Shown one piece after another: positions 39,421 to 48,911 of a stretch of DNA of 64,000 bases; position 1 is the stretch's first letter, and every line of letters begins with the position of its first letter. The position numbers and the translations under genes were made by a program. This DNA is from Thermoactinospora rubra (GTDB lineage: Bacteria; Actinomycetota; Actinomycetes; Streptosporangiales; Streptosporangiaceae). Location of the stretch: contig NZ_MSZZ01000024.1 in NCBI RefSeq assembly GCF_002093975.1, positions 1-64,000 of the forward strand, read 5' to 3'. Below the pieces are notes generated by a model, which saw only the letters and a program-made list of their open reading frames with translations, ran no database searches and was not told where the DNA came from.

Positions 39421-41639
39421 TGAGAGAACTCCGGCGGTTCACCCGCTCGCGCCTGACCCGGCTCGCGCTGGCCGCGGTGGTGCTGCTGCCGCTGCTGTAC
39501 GCGGGCCTGTACCTGTGGTCCTTCTGGGACCCCCAGGGCCACCTGGACCGCGTGCCCGTGGCGCTGGTCATGGAGGACAGGCCCTCGGGCGGCCTGCACG
39601 CCGGGCGCGACCTGGCCGAGGAGCTGCACGAGCGCAAGGTGTTCGACTGGCACGACGTGACCGCCCGCGAGGCGGCCGACGGGGTGCGCGACGGCAGCTT
39701 CTACCTGTCCCTGACCATCCCGGCCGACTTCAGCCGGCGGCTGCGCAGGCCGCCCGCCCATCTCGGCGTCGAGGTGGACACCGGCCGCTCCTACATCATG
39801 GGCTCGATCTCCGACGCCGTCTTCGGCGAGGTGCGCGCGGCGGCGGCCAGGACTGCCATCGGCGAGTACTTCGACCAGGTCTTCCTGTCCTTCGGCGACA
39901 TCCACGACAAGACGGTCGAGGCCGCCGACGGAGCGAGCCGGCTGCACGACGGCACCCGCAGGGCCGACGACGGCGCGGCCAGGCTGAACCAGGGGCTGGG
40001 CAGCGCCGAGTCCGGCGTCCGGCAGCTCAGCACCGGCCTCGGCTCGGCCAACTCGGCGACCGCCAGGCTGGCCGACGGCTCGTCCAAGGTCACCGCAGGG
40101 CTGGCCACCCTGGAGGAGAAGACCGGCGAGCTGCGCGACGGCCTGGCCAGGCTGCGGCGGGAGGGCACCCGCGAGCTGGCGCGGGGCAGCCGGGAGGCGT
40201 ACGAGCAGGTGCACGCCGAGTCGGGCAAGGTCAACCAGCTGGCCGACAGGTACGTGCCCCTGCTGAACGAGTACGGCCCGCAGGTGGCGGAGGCGGCCGA
40301 GGGTGTGGCGGACGCGGCCGACGCGGTCGTCGGCGGGCTGGAGGAGCTGTCGGGCCGGGTCGGCGGCGACGCCCAGCAGGCCGCGCACAAGGCACGGGCC
40401 GCCCTCGACTCCCTCCCGCCCGACGCCGACCCGCGGACCCGCGAGCTGCTGCGGGCGGCCGCGGATGCCGCCGAGCGGGCCGCGAGCCAGGCCGCCACGC
40501 TCGACCAGCGGCTCGGCGGCGCCTCCGAGCTGCCCGGCCGGGCGCGCGAGCTGGCGCGCGTGGCCCGCCGGCTCGCCGCGATCGCGCCCGAGCTGGGTCC
40601 CCGCCTGGAGGAGGTCAGGGACAAGGTCAACCAGCTCGACGCGGGCCTCGCCCGGCTCGCCGAGGGCGCGGCCACCGTCGACGCCAAGCTGGGCCAGGCG
40701 GCGCAGGGCGCGACCAAGCTGGCGGACGGCGTGGGCAAGCTCCACGACGGCTCAGCCCAGGTGAGCGACGGGCTGGGCCGGCTGGGCGGCGGCCTGGTCA
40801 GGCTGAGCGACGGCGCGACCCGGCTGCGCGCGGGCGTGGACCGGCTGCACGACGGCGCGGGAAGCCTGGACAGGGGCCTGGACCGGCTGGCCGACGGCTC
40901 CAAGGACCTGGCCGACGGGCTGTCCGACGGCGCGGGCCGGATCCCCGACTACGACAAGCGGGAACGGCAGGAGCGCGCCGCCGACATGAGCGATCCGGTA
41001 CGGCTGGCCAAGGACGTGGACAACGCGGTGCCCAACTACGGCACCGGTTTCGCCCCGTTCTTCGTCCCGCTGGCGCTGTGGGTCGGCGCGATGATCGCCT
41101 ACATGGTGCTCCGCCCGCTCAACCCCCGCCTGCTGGCCGGAACCCGCCCGGCGCTGAGCGTCGCCCTGGCGGGCTGGCTGCCCGCCGTGGCGCTGGGCTT
41201 CGCGCAGGTCGGCGTGCTGCTCGCGGTCCTGCGCTTCGGCCTGGGGCTGGAGGCGGCGCACTGGGCCGGCGTGGCCGGGCTGCTGCTGCTGACCACCGCT
41301 GCGTTCCTGGCGCTGGTGCAGGCCGTCAACGCGCTGCTCGGACCGCCCGGGCGGGTGGCGGCGCTGGCGCTGCTCATGCTCCAGTTGACCTCGGCGGCCG
41401 GGACGTACCCGATCGAGACCTCGCCCGGGTTCTTCCGGACGATCTCGCCTTGGCTGCCGATGAGCTGGGTGGTGGCGGCGCTGCGCAGGCTGGTGAGCGG
41501 TGGCGACCTGGCCGTGGTGTGGCAGGCTTGCGGCGTGCTGACCGCGTTCCTCATCCTCGGCCTGTCGCTCACGGTGCTCGCCGTGACGCGCGGCCGTACC
41601 TGGACCCCGCGCCGCCTGCACCCGGAGCTGTCGCTGTGA
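39420..41639 (+). CDS. YhgE/Pip-like ABC-2 membrane protein with long coiled domain
   Basis: A 739-aa membrane protein. One N-terminal helix (about 18-36) and five or six C-terminal helices flank a roughly 480-residue extracytoplasmic region. That region is built of short repeats of the form LxDGxxxLxxG (for example RLHDGTRRADDG, KLADGVGKLHDG), as in YhgE/Pip and type-VII-associated proteins. It probably exports a lipid or peptide. ATG 39420; the stop overlaps tetR by 4 bp (GTGA). Confidence 0.9.
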   Translation: MRELRRFTRSRLTRLALAAVVLLPLLYAGLYLWSFWDPQGHLDRVPVALVMEDRPSGGLHAGRDLAEELHERKVFDWHDVTAREAADGVRDGSFYLSLTIPADFSRRLRRPPAHLGVEVDTGRSYIMGSISDAVFGEVRAAAARTAIGEYFDQVFLSFGDIHDKTVEAADGASRLHDGTRRADDGAARLNQGLGSAESGVRQLSTGLGSANSATARLADGSSKVTAGLATLEEKTGELRDGLARLRREGTRELARGSREAYEQVHAESGKVNQLADRYVPLLNEYGPQVAEAAEGVADAADAVVGGLEELSGRVGGDAQQAAHKARAALDSLPPDADPRTRELLRAAADAAERAASQAATLDQRLGGASELPGRARELARVARRLAAIAPELGPRLEEVRDKVNQLDAGLARLAEGAATVDAKLGQAAQGATKLADGVGKLHDGSAQVSDGLGRLGGGLVRLSDGATRLRAGVDRLHDGAGSLDRGLDRLADGSKDLADGLSDGAGRIPDYDKRERQERAADMSDPVRLAKDVDNAVPNYGTGFAPFFVPLALWVGAMIAYMVLRPLNPRLLAGTRPALSVALAGWLPAVALGFAQVGVLLAVLRFGLGLEAAHWAGVAGLLLLTTAAFLALVQAVNALLGPPGRVAALALLMLQLTSAAGTYPIETSPGFFRTISPWLPMSWVVAALRRLVSGGDLAVVWQACGVLTAFLILGLSLTVLAVTRGRTWTPRRLHPELSL

Positions 41640-42175
41640 GCAGGCAGCAGACCCGGCTGAAGGTGTTCGCCGCGGCCATCGAGCTGATGGCCGAGCAGGG
41701 CTACACCGCCACCACGGTCGAGGCCATCGCCGAGCGCGCCGGGGTGGCCAAGGGCACCGTCTTCTACAACTTCGGCAGCAAGGAGCGGCTGTTCGCGCAG
41801 CTGCTCGACTACGGCATCGACCTGCTCGCCCAGGCCATGGCGGAGGCGGCGCCCGAGGGGCTGGACGCGGTCGTGCTGGCGCAGCTGCGGTTCTTCGCCC
41901 GCTACGGGCCGTTCGCCCGCGTGCTGCTCGGCGAGATGTGGCGGACGGCGTGGCAGGCGGCGGTGACCCGGCTCCGGGAGGAGGCGATCGGGGTCTACGT
42001 CCAGGTGCTGCGCGGCAAGGTGCCCGACGCGCAGCTGGGCACGGCGGCCACCGCGCTGTTCGGCATGGTGCTCACGGTGTCGATCGAGCGGGCGGCCCTC
42101 CATCCGGACCGCCCGGTGGAGCAGGTCCACGCCACGCTGGTGGACCTGCTGCACAGCCGCGTCACCGCGTCCTGA
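41636..42175 (+). CDS. TetR family repressor
   Basis: A 179-aa TetR regulator, third gene of the ABC operon. The N-terminal HTH is clear (AIAERAGVAKGTVFYNFGSKERLF). The C-terminal ligand domain is not assignable. GTG 41636 overlaps the permease stop. It likely binds the ACTGAC palindrome at 38817 and senses the exported compound. The 3' end overlaps the convergent reductase gene by 14 bp. Confidence 0.93.
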   Translation: MSRQQTRLKVFAAAIELMAEQGYTATTVEAIAERAGVAKGTVFYNFGSKERLFAQLLDYGIDLLAQAMAEAAPEGLDAVVLAQLRFFARYGPFARVLLGEMWRTAWQAAVTRLREEAIGVYVQVLRGKVPDAQLGTAATALFGMVLTVSIERAALHPDRPVEQVHATLVDLLHSRVTAS

Positions 42176-43022
42176 TCACCTCCGAGACGCTGCCCAGCCC
42201 TTCCGCGCCATGGCCTGCCTCGACCGCCCGCCGGAAGAGATCCTTCAGCGCCGCCGGGAAGGAGGCGTCCAGCCCCGCCTGCCGTACCGCCTCCACGACG
42301 TGCTCCATGCCGACGGCCTGCATGCGCAGGTTGTTCAGCTCGCCCGGGTAGACGCCCTTCTCCAGCTCCCCGGCCAGCTCGGTGACGAACCCCATCGGCC
42401 CGTCGTCGGCCATCGCGGCGAGCATCTCGATGGCGTACGGCCGCAGCCGCTCGGCACCGCCCACGAGCGCCGCGCCGTACATGAAGGAGGTCAGCGTGGT
42501 CCAGAAGACGAGCAGCAACGCCTGGTAGTAGGCCATGGCCAGCCCGTGGTCCGCGCCCACGTACCGCACCTCGCCCAGCGCGCGCAGCGTGCCGGCGTGG
42601 GCCTGAAGCGGCTCCTCGGGGCCGCTGTAGAAGGCGTAGGCGGCCGGCGTGCCGATGCCGGGCGGCGGCACCATGATGCCGCCGGCGACCAGCTCGCCGC
42701 CCCTCTCCCGCACCCAGCCCGCCGCCTCGCGCAGCGTGGCCGGGGTGTCGGAGCTGAGGTTCACCAGCACCTTGCCGGTCAGGTCGGCCGAGCCGAGGCT
42801 GTCGTACATCGCCTGGTAGTCGAGCTGGCTGAACACCACGAGGTCGCTCGCCGCCACGGCCTCGGCGGCGGTGGCCGCGCCCGCCGCGCCCCTGGCCACG
42901 AGCGGCCCGGCCTTGGCGGCCGTACGGTTCCACACGGTCACGGAATGGCCCTCGTCCAGGAACCGGGCGGCCATCGCCGACCCCATCGCGCCCAGCCCGA
43001 TCACGGTCACGTTCTTCGTCAT
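42162..43022 (-). CDS. NAD(P)-dependent oxidoreductase, imine-reductase/6PGDH-like
   Basis: A 286-aa reductase of the beta-hydroxyacid dehydrogenase superfamily. The N-terminal nucleotide site is VIGLGAMGSAMAARF; WNRT fits an NADP preference. LVNLSSDTP and GGIMVPPPGIGTP are more like imine reductases than hydroxyisobutyrate dehydrogenases. ATG 43022. It is divergent from the SARP regulator and shares the phased repeats between them. Confidence 0.88.
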   Translation of the reverse strand: MTKNVTVIGLGAMGSAMAARFLDEGHSVTVWNRTAAKAGPLVARGAAGAATAAEAVAASDLVVFSQLDYQAMYDSLGSADLTGKVLVNLSSDTPATLREAAGWVRERGGELVAGGIMVPPPGIGTPAAYAFYSGPEEPLQAHAGTLRALGEVRYVGADHGLAMAYYQALLLVFWTTLTSFMYGAALVGGAERLRPYAIEMLAAMADDGPMGFVTELAGELEKGVYPGELNNLRMQAVGMEHVVEAVRQAGLDASFPAALKDLFRRAVEAGHGAEGLGSVSEVIRTR

Positions 43023-43044
43023 GCCACCAGGCTGGCGCGACCGG

Positions 43045-43072
43045 CTACGGGAACCCTACGGAACCGCTACGG
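43045..43072. promoter_or_regulatory. Three CTACGG repeats at 11-bp phasing (SARP-type site)
   Basis: CTACGG begins at 43045, 43056 and 43067, exactly 11 bp apart. SARP regulators bind direct repeats phased at 11 bp near the -10. TAGCCT at 43074-43079 lies 6 nt before the SARP gene's GTG; on the other strand CAGCCT (43034-43029) lies 6 nt before the reductase ATG. The array sits between both, so it may serve both genes. Confidence 0.65.
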
Positions 43073-43085
43073 CTAGCCTGGTGGC

Positions 43086-46007
43086 GTGCGTTTCGGGGTG
43101 CTGGGGCCGCTCGCGGTGTGGACGGACGACGGCGCCCCGGTCGCGGTCCACGACACCAAGGTCCGGGCGCTGCTGGCCGACCTGCTGCTCCACGCGCCGC
43201 GTCCCGTCTCGGCGGACCGCCTGGTCGAGGACCTGTGGGAGGACCGCCCGCCACGCAACCCCACGGGCACCCTGCAGGCCAGGGTCTCCCAGCTCAGGAC
43301 CGCCCTGGGCGACCGCTCGCTGGTCATCCGGCACCCGGCCGGCTACGCCGTCGCGGCCGATCGGCTCGACCTGCGGGATTTCGACGCGCTGCTGGCGCGG
43401 GCCCGCGACGACCGCGACGACCGCGCCAAGGCCGCGCTGCTGGCCGACGCGCTGGCGCTGTGGCGCGGCGACGCGCTGGCCGACCTGGCCGACTTCGCCT
43501 TCGCGCGGACCGCGGCCGCCGCGCTGGAGGAGCGGCGCCTGACGGCGCTGGAGGACTGGGCCGAGGTACGGCTGGGCCTCGGCGAGCACGCCGAGACGGC
43601 CGCGGAGCTCGACGACGCGGTGCGGCGCCACCCGTTGCGCGAGCGGCTGCGCGCCCTCCACCTCAAGGCCCTCTACCGGACCGGACGGCAGGCCGAGGCA
43701 CTGGCCGGCTACCGGGCGTTCCGCGAGCTGCTGGCCGAGGAGCTGGGCGTCGACCCCGGGCCCGAGCTGGCCGCGCTGCACCAGGCGATCCTGCGGCACG
43801 ACCCGGCGCTCGCCGTACCGCAGGCCCGGCCGGCGAGCAACCTCCCGGCCCCGGCCACCGGGCTCGTGGGGCGGGAACGCGAGACGCGGCGGGTGTGCTC
43901 GCTGCTGGAGGCCCATCGCCTGGTGACGCTCACCGGACCCGGCGGGGTGGGCAAGACCCGGCTGGCGCTGGAGGCGGCGGGCCGCGCCAGGGACGGCGCC
44001 TGGTCCGCGGAGCTGCAGGACGGCGCCTGGTTCGTGGAGCTGGCCGCCTGCCGCGGCGCCGCCGAGGTGGCCGCGACCGTCTCCGCGGCCCTCGACCTGC
44101 CCGACGACGTCCCGCTGGCGCGGGCGCTGCGGGGCAGGCGGATGCTGCTGGTGCTCGACAACTGCGAGCAGGTCGTGGAGGAGGTGGCCGGGCTGGTCCA
44201 GGAGCTGCTGGCGGCTTCGCCGTACCTGCGGATCCTGGCCACGAGCCGGCAGTCGCTCGCGGTGCCCGCGGAGGCGCTGGCCGAGGTGCCGCCGCTGGAC
44301 CCGGACGCCGCGGCCGAGCTGTTCCGCGCCCGGGCTCTGGCCGCCGGGGCGTCGCTCGGTGCGGAGGACGCCGAGGCGGTGGCGGCCGTCTGCCGGCGGC
44401 TCGACGGGCTGCCGCTCGCGCTGGAGCTGGCCGCCACGAGGGTCAGGACGCTGGGCGTGCGGGAGCTGGTGGCACGGCTGGACGACCGGTTTTCCGCTCT
44501 GGGCGTGGAGCTGCGCGGCGTCCCGGCCCGGCAGCGCACGCTGCGCGCGATGATCGACTGGAGTTGGGATCTGCTCACCGAGCCCGAACGGGTGATGCTG
44601 CGGCGGCTGGCCGTCCACGCCGACGGGTGCACGCTGGAGGCGGCCGAGGCGGTGTCCGGACCGGCCGACGTCCTGGCCAGGCTGGTGGACAAGTCGCTGG
44701 TCGTGGCCACCCAGGGACCGCGGTACCGGCTGCTGGAGTCCATCGCCGCCTACGCCGCCGGCCGGCTGGCCGAGTCCGGCGAGGAGGAGGCGGTCCGCGA
44801 GCGGCACCGGCGCCACTACCTGGAGCTGGCGGAACGGGCCGAGCCGCTGTTGCGCGGGCCGGACCAGCGCGAGTGGCTGGCCCGGCTGGACGCCGAGTCG
44901 GCCAACCTGCGCCTGGCGCTGGACGGCGCGCCGCCGCCCGTCGCACGGCGGCTGGTCACCGCGCTGGCCTGGTACTGGCACCTGCGCGGGCGGCTGGCGG
45001 AGGGCCGGGCGCACCTGGCCGCCGCGGCGGGCGACGACCCCACGGCCCGGGCGTGGCTGGCCGGGTTCGCCGCCGCCCTGGGCGAACCCGGCGTCGAGCC
45101 GGAGGAGGGCGCCCACCCGCGTGCCGCCTGGTTCCTCGGGTACGTGCGCTGGGCCTACGGCGACCTGGCCGCCAACGAGCGGCGCATCCTGCGCGCGCTG
45201 GCGGCCGCGGAGGCGATCGGCGACACGTGGACCGTCGCGGCGGCGCTCGCCGTCCGCTCCCGCCTGGCCCTGGGACGCGGCGACCTGGAGACGGCCCGCC
45301 GGGACGGCGAGCGCGGCCTGGCCCTGTTCCGCGAGCTGGGCGACGCCTGGGGCCAGGTCGAGGCCGGCGAGGCGCTGGGCTCCCTGGCGGAGACGACCGG
45401 CGACTACGAGCGTGCCGCCGAGCTGCGTGCCGAAGGGCTCCACCTGGCCGAACGGCTGGGCCTGTGGCCGCAGGTGGCCTTCGCGCTCGCCCGGCTGGGC
45501 CGTACGGCGATGCTGACCGGAGACCTGGACCGCGCCCAGGACCTGCACGAGCGGGCCGTACGGCTGGCCGCCGCGCAGTCCCACCGGTCGGCGCTGGAGT
45601 TCGCCGAGGTGGGGCTGGGCATGGTGGCCCGGCGGCGGGGGCGGCTGGAGGAGGCCGAGCGCCGGCTCGGCGCCTGGCTTGGCTGGCTCGGCGAGGTGCG
45701 CGGCACCGCCGGGACCGCGTTCGTGCTGGCCGAGCTGGGCTTCGTCGCCGAGCAGCGCGGGGACGCCGAGACGGCCCTGGCGTTGCAGCAACAGGGCTAT
45801 GAGGCGGCACGCGCCACCGGCGATCCCCGGGCGGTCGCGCTGGCGCTGGAAGGGCTGGCCGGGGCCCGCTCGCTGGCCGGTCGCGCGAGCGAGGCCGCCG
45901 CGTTGCTGGCCGAGGCGGCGGCGCTGCGGGAGTCGGTGGGCGCCCCGCTGCCGCCGGGCGAGCGCGCCGACGTCGATCGGATCCGTCAGCGGATCGGCAG
46001 GTCGTAG
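43086..46007 (+). CDS. SARP/AfsR-type regulator with NB-ARC ATPase and TPR domains
   Basis: A 973-aa regulator. Residues 1-90 are an OmpR-like winged helix, 95-240 a BTAD domain (RLTALEDWAEVRLGLGEHAE type, then YRAFRELLAEELGVDPGPEL), about 265-560 an NB-ARC ATPase with Walker A TGPGGVGKTRLA, and the rest TPR-like helices. GTG 43086 is likely leaderless. It probably activates the divergent reductase. Its end overlaps the convergent cysteine dioxygenase gene by 22 bp. Confidence 0.93.
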   Translation: MRFGVLGPLAVWTDDGAPVAVHDTKVRALLADLLLHAPRPVSADRLVEDLWEDRPPRNPTGTLQARVSQLRTALGDRSLVIRHPAGYAVAADRLDLRDFDALLARARDDRDDRAKAALLADALALWRGDALADLADFAFARTAAAALEERRLTALEDWAEVRLGLGEHAETAAELDDAVRRHPLRERLRALHLKALYRTGRQAEALAGYRAFRELLAEELGVDPGPELAALHQAILRHDPALAVPQARPASNLPAPATGLVGRERETRRVCSLLEAHRLVTLTGPGGVGKTRLALEAAGRARDGAWSAELQDGAWFVELAACRGAAEVAATVSAALDLPDDVPLARALRGRRMLLVLDNCEQVVEEVAGLVQELLAASPYLRILATSRQSLAVPAEALAEVPPLDPDAAAELFRARALAAGASLGAEDAEAVAAVCRRLDGLPLALELAATRVRTLGVRELVARLDDRFSALGVELRGVPARQRTLRAMIDWSWDLLTEPERVMLRRLAVHADGCTLEAAEAVSGPADVLARLVDKSLVVATQGPRYRLLESIAAYAAGRLAESGEEEAVRERHRRHYLELAERAEPLLRGPDQREWLARLDAESANLRLALDGAPPPVARRLVTALAWYWHLRGRLAEGRAHLAAAAGDDPTARAWLAGFAAALGEPGVEPEEGAHPRAAWFLGYVRWAYGDLAANERRILRALAAAEAIGDTWTVAAALAVRSRLALGRGDLETARRDGERGLALFRELGDAWGQVEAGEALGSLAETTGDYERAAELRAEGLHLAERLGLWPQVAFALARLGRTAMLTGDLDRAQDLHERAVRLAAAQSHRSALEFAEVGLGMVARRRGRLEEAERRLGAWLGWLGEVRGTAGTAFVLAELGFVAEQRGDAETALALQQQGYEAARATGDPRAVALALEGLAGARSLAGRASEAAALLAEAAALRESVGAPLPPGERADVDRIRQRIGRS

Positions 46008-46516
46008 ACGCGGCGCACGCTGCTGCCGGTCTTGCCGATATCGGCGCCGTAGATGTGGATGGACACGCCCGTCTCGTCGCTGGTGTTGACGACCGCGTGG
46101 ATGTCGCCGGGCGGGGCGAAGCCGCTGACGTCGCCCGGCCGGTTGTCGGCCCGGCCGATCTCCACCAGGTGGTCGCCCATGTCACGGTAGAGCGTCTCGT
46201 GCTCGTTGCCGCTGACCACGCCGAAGGCGCACCACGCGAGGTGGTCGTGGATCGCCGTCCGCTGCCCGGGCCGCCAGACCACCGCCACGATGGAGAACTC
46301 CTCCTGCGTGTGCAGGGGGAAGGAGTGGTAGCTGCCGGGCATGCCCTCACGCTCCCGCGGGGTGAGGATGTCGAGTCCCGGAAGGTTCGCGCGCAGCATG
46401 TCGGCCACGGCCACGGCGGTCCGCCGCGGCGGCAGCCGCCTCGCCACGATCTCCCGGACGCCCTCGATCAGGACGTCCAGGCCGGGCCGGATGGTTGTCG
46501 TCACCGTGATGCTCAT
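45986..46516 (-). CDS. Cysteine dioxygenase type I family
   Basis: A mononuclear-iron thiol dioxygenase of 176 aa. The cupin ligands are HDH in TAIHDHLAWCAFGVVSG (about residues 88-90) and the His in GDIHAVVN (about 142). Such enzymes oxidise cysteine or 3-mercaptopropionate to the sulfinate. ATG 46516 with GGAGG close upstream; the 22-residue longer frame is not family sequence. It is divergent from the LysR gene at 46581. Confidence 0.92.
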   Translation of the reverse strand: MSITVTTTIRPGLDVLIEGVREIVARRLPPRRTAVAVADMLRANLPGLDILTPREREGMPGSYHSFPLHTQEEFSIVAVVWRPGQRTAIHDHLAWCAFGVVSGNEHETLYRDMGDHLVEIGRADNRPGDVSGFAPPGDIHAVVNTSDETGVSIHIYGADIGKTGSSVRRVYDLPIR

Positions 46517-46580
46517 ACCTCCACGGTCCACCCGACCCCACCTATAGGTCCAACAGAAGTATTTAGGGTTATCTATAGAC

Positions 46581-47486
46581 ATGCTCGATGTATCCCGGCT
46601 GCGCGTCCTGGTCGCCGTCGCCCGCCACGGTTCGGTGACGGCCGCGGCGCGCGAGCTGCACTACGCCCAGCCCTCCGTCAGCCACCACCTGGCCCGGCTG
46701 GAGGCCGAGACGGGCGCCAAGCTCATCCAGCGGGTCGGCCGCGGCATCCGCCTCACCGAAGCCGGGCGGCTCCTCGCCGAACGCGCCGCCGAGATCATCG
46801 CCCGGCTCGACGCCGCCTCCGAGGAGCTGGCCGCCCACGTCGGCCTGCGTTCCGGCCGGGTACGGCTGGCCGCCTTCCCCTCGGCGCTGGGCACCTTCAT
46901 CCCGGCGGCGGCCCGCCACCTGACGGCCGCGCATCCCGGCCTGCACCTGCAGCTCACCGAGACCGAACCGCCCGAAGCCCTGCGCCTGCTCCACGCGGGC
47001 CGGGTCGACGTCGCGGTGATCTTCCGCTACGACGACACGGCGCCGGAGGACGGCGACATCCGGATGATCCACCTGCTCGACGACCCGAGCTACCTGATCT
47101 CCCCGTGGCCGCTCGCGAGCGGGGAGCTGGCGCCTCACGCGGAGGCGCGGTGGATCGCGGGCTGCGACAGGTGCCGCAGCCACCTGCTGGACATGTGCGC
47201 CCGGGAGGGCTTCCACCCGCGCATCGGGTTCACCAGCGACGACATCGTGGCCGTCCAGGCGCTGGTGGCCGCGGGGATCGGGCTCACGGTGCTGCCGGGC
47301 CTGGCGTTGCGGGCGCACCGGCATCCGGACGTGGGGGTGGCGCGCATCCCGGGGTCGACGCGGCACGTGTTCGCGGCGGTGTACGGCGAGCCGCCGGACC
47401 AGCCGGGAACCGCGGCGCTGCTGGCCGCCCTGCGTGAGGCCGTGTCGTCCCTCGCTCACTCTTTCGAGGAATCGGCCGTGAGATGA
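46581..47486 (+). CDS. LysR family transcriptional regulator
   Basis: A 301-aa LysR protein with a clear HTH (GSVTAAARELHYAQPSVSHHL) and an effector domain (GRVRLAAFPSALGTFIP onward). ATG 46581. The 64-bp gap to the divergent cysteine dioxygenase gene contains CTATAG twice (46542-46547, 46573-46578), the first inside CCTATAGG. These are candidate LysR half-sites, and the regulator probably controls that dioxygenase. Confidence 0.93.
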   Translation: MLDVSRLRVLVAVARHGSVTAAARELHYAQPSVSHHLARLEAETGAKLIQRVGRGIRLTEAGRLLAERAAEIIARLDAASEELAAHVGLRSGRVRLAAFPSALGTFIPAAARHLTAAHPGLHLQLTETEPPEALRLLHAGRVDVAVIFRYDDTAPEDGDIRMIHLLDDPSYLISPWPLASGELAPHAEARWIAGCDRCRSHLLDMCAREGFHPRIGFTSDDIVAVQALVAAGIGLTVLPGLALRAHRHPDVGVARIPGSTRHVFAAVYGEPPDQPGTAALLAALREAVSSLAHSFEESAVR

Positions 47487-47511
47487 CGGTGTGTGACGAT
47501 ATCTTTACGGC

Positions 47512-48142
47512 ATGTTGACTAATGTCTATGTGGACGGCTTCAACCTGTACTACGGCTGTCTCAAGGACACGCGCTACAAGTGGCTCGATCTCGGAGCTCT
47601 GACCCAGCGGCTGTTGCCGCACAACCACATCCATCGCATCCGGTACTACACCGCTCGGGTCATCCCCCGTCCCGACAACCCTGGACAGCACCAGCGCCAG
47701 GACTTCTATCTCCGAGCACTCGCGACGATCCCCAACCTCAGCATTCACCTGGGGCCGTTTCCAGGTACAATCCGTCCGCATGCGCCTGGCGCATCCGCCG
47801 GCCAACGGTCCGTCCACCGTGGAGGTGATCAAGACGGAGGAGAAGAGCACCGATGTCAACCTCGCAACCGACCTCCTCCTGGACGCCTTCCGCAACGACT
47901 GCCAGGTGGCTGTGATCATCTCCAACGATGCCGACTTGGCCGGGCCGATTCGAGCAGTCCGGCACGAACTCGGTCTGAAGGTGGGCATCGTGAACCCGAC
48001 GCGCCGCCACCACAGCCCCTACCTGCTGGCCACGCAGCCGACCTTCTTGAGGAAGATCCGCGAAAGCGCGCTTCAGGCTTCGCAGTTCCCGGAGAAGCTG
48101 ACCGACGAGCACGGCGACTTCTGCAGGCCGCAAGGGTGGTAA
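47512..48142 (+). pseudogene. NYN domain protein, frameshifted
   Basis: A PIN-like NYN-domain nuclease family protein. The first part (MLTNVYVDGFNLYYG to SIHLGPF) carries the catalytic VDGFN motif. The second part, in another frame (QSVRMRLAHPP, VEVIKTEEKSTDVNLA, VIISNDADLAGPI), carries the remaining acidic residues. Dropping one C of the CC at 47761-47762 joins them into a 209-aa protein of normal size. It is a recent frameshift or a sequencing error. Confidence 0.85.
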
Positions 48143-48150
48143 AAAGTGCA

Positions 48151-48175
48151 AGGCCTCGTCCGACGGACGAGGCCT
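48151..48175. terminator. 11-bp GC-rich hairpin after NYN gene
   Basis: AGGCCTCGTCC (48151-48161) pairs perfectly with GGACGAGGCCT (48165-48175) around GAC, 9 bp past the NYN stop. It probably terminates the NYN transcript, although the T-rich side is on the minus strand. Confidence 0.65.
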
Positions 48176-48218
48176 GCGCCCGGCTGGGAACGTGTCCCGC
48201 CGAGGGTCTCTGAGATCA

Positions 48219-48264
48219 GTAAACAGTATCCCCGCGTGACTGTCAAATCACCTGCGGTAAACAG
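48219..48264 (+). promoter_or_regulatory. GTAAACAG direct repeat before LysE gene
   Basis: GTAAACAG occurs at 48219-48226 and 48257-48264, 27 bp before the LysE start. It may be a paired operator; the binder is unknown. Confidence 0.3.
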
Positions 48265-48290
48265 GTTGACGCCCTTCTTACGATGGCCCC

Positions 48291-48911
48291 ATGCCCGACC
48301 TCGGAATGCTCGCCCTCTTCTGCGCCGCCACCCTCGGTCTCCTCCTCGTCCCCGGGCCCGCGGTCGTCTACATCGTCACCCGCAGCGTCGTCCAGGGGCG
48401 GGTCGCCGGGCTGGTGTCGGTGGCGGGCATCCACCTCGGCTCGATGGTGCACGTCCTGGCCGCCACGCTGGGCCTGAGCGCCATCCTCGCGGCCTCCGCG
48501 ACGGCGTTCACGATCGTCAAGTGGGCCGGCGTCGCCTACCTGCTCTTCCTCGGCGTCCGGGCGTTGCTGCGCAAGGAGGCCACCGAGGAGGTCGAGCTGA
48601 CGGCGCACAGCAGGAAGCGCCTGTTCTGGGAGGGGTTCGTGGTCAACGTGCTGAACCCCAAGACCGCGATCTTCTTCCTGGCGTTCCTGCCGCAGTTCGT
48701 GGACACCGCCTCGCCGGTGGCGCCGCAGATCCTCGTCCTGGGCGCGATCTTCACCGTGTTCGGCATGACGACCGACAGCGCCTACGCCCTGGCCGCCTCC
48801 GCGCTGGCCGGGAAGCTGCGCGGCTCGGCGCGGGCCCGCAGGCGGCTGGACGTCGGCAGCGGGCTGGTGTACCTGGGCCTGGGCGCCTACCTGGCCGCGA
48901 GCAAGAACTAG
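48291..48911 (+). CDS. LysE/RhtB family amino-acid exporter
   Basis: A 206-aa membrane exporter with about six helices and the signature VPGPAVVYI near residue 20, plus [20 protein letters not shown]. It is a paralogue of the exporter at 3766-4383. ATG 48291. Its end overlaps the convergent FadD19-like gene by 4 bp. Substrate unknown. Confidence 0.92.
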   Translation: MPDLGMLALFCAATLGLLLVPGPAVVYIVTRSVVQGRVAGLVSVAGIHLGSMVHVLAATLGLSAILAASATAFTIVKWAGVAYLLFLGVRALLRKEATEEVELTAHSRKRLFWEGFVVNVLNPKTAIFFLAFLPQFVDTASPVAPQILVLGAIFTVFGMTTDSAYALAASALAGKLRGSARARRRLDVGSGLVYLGLGAYLAASKN

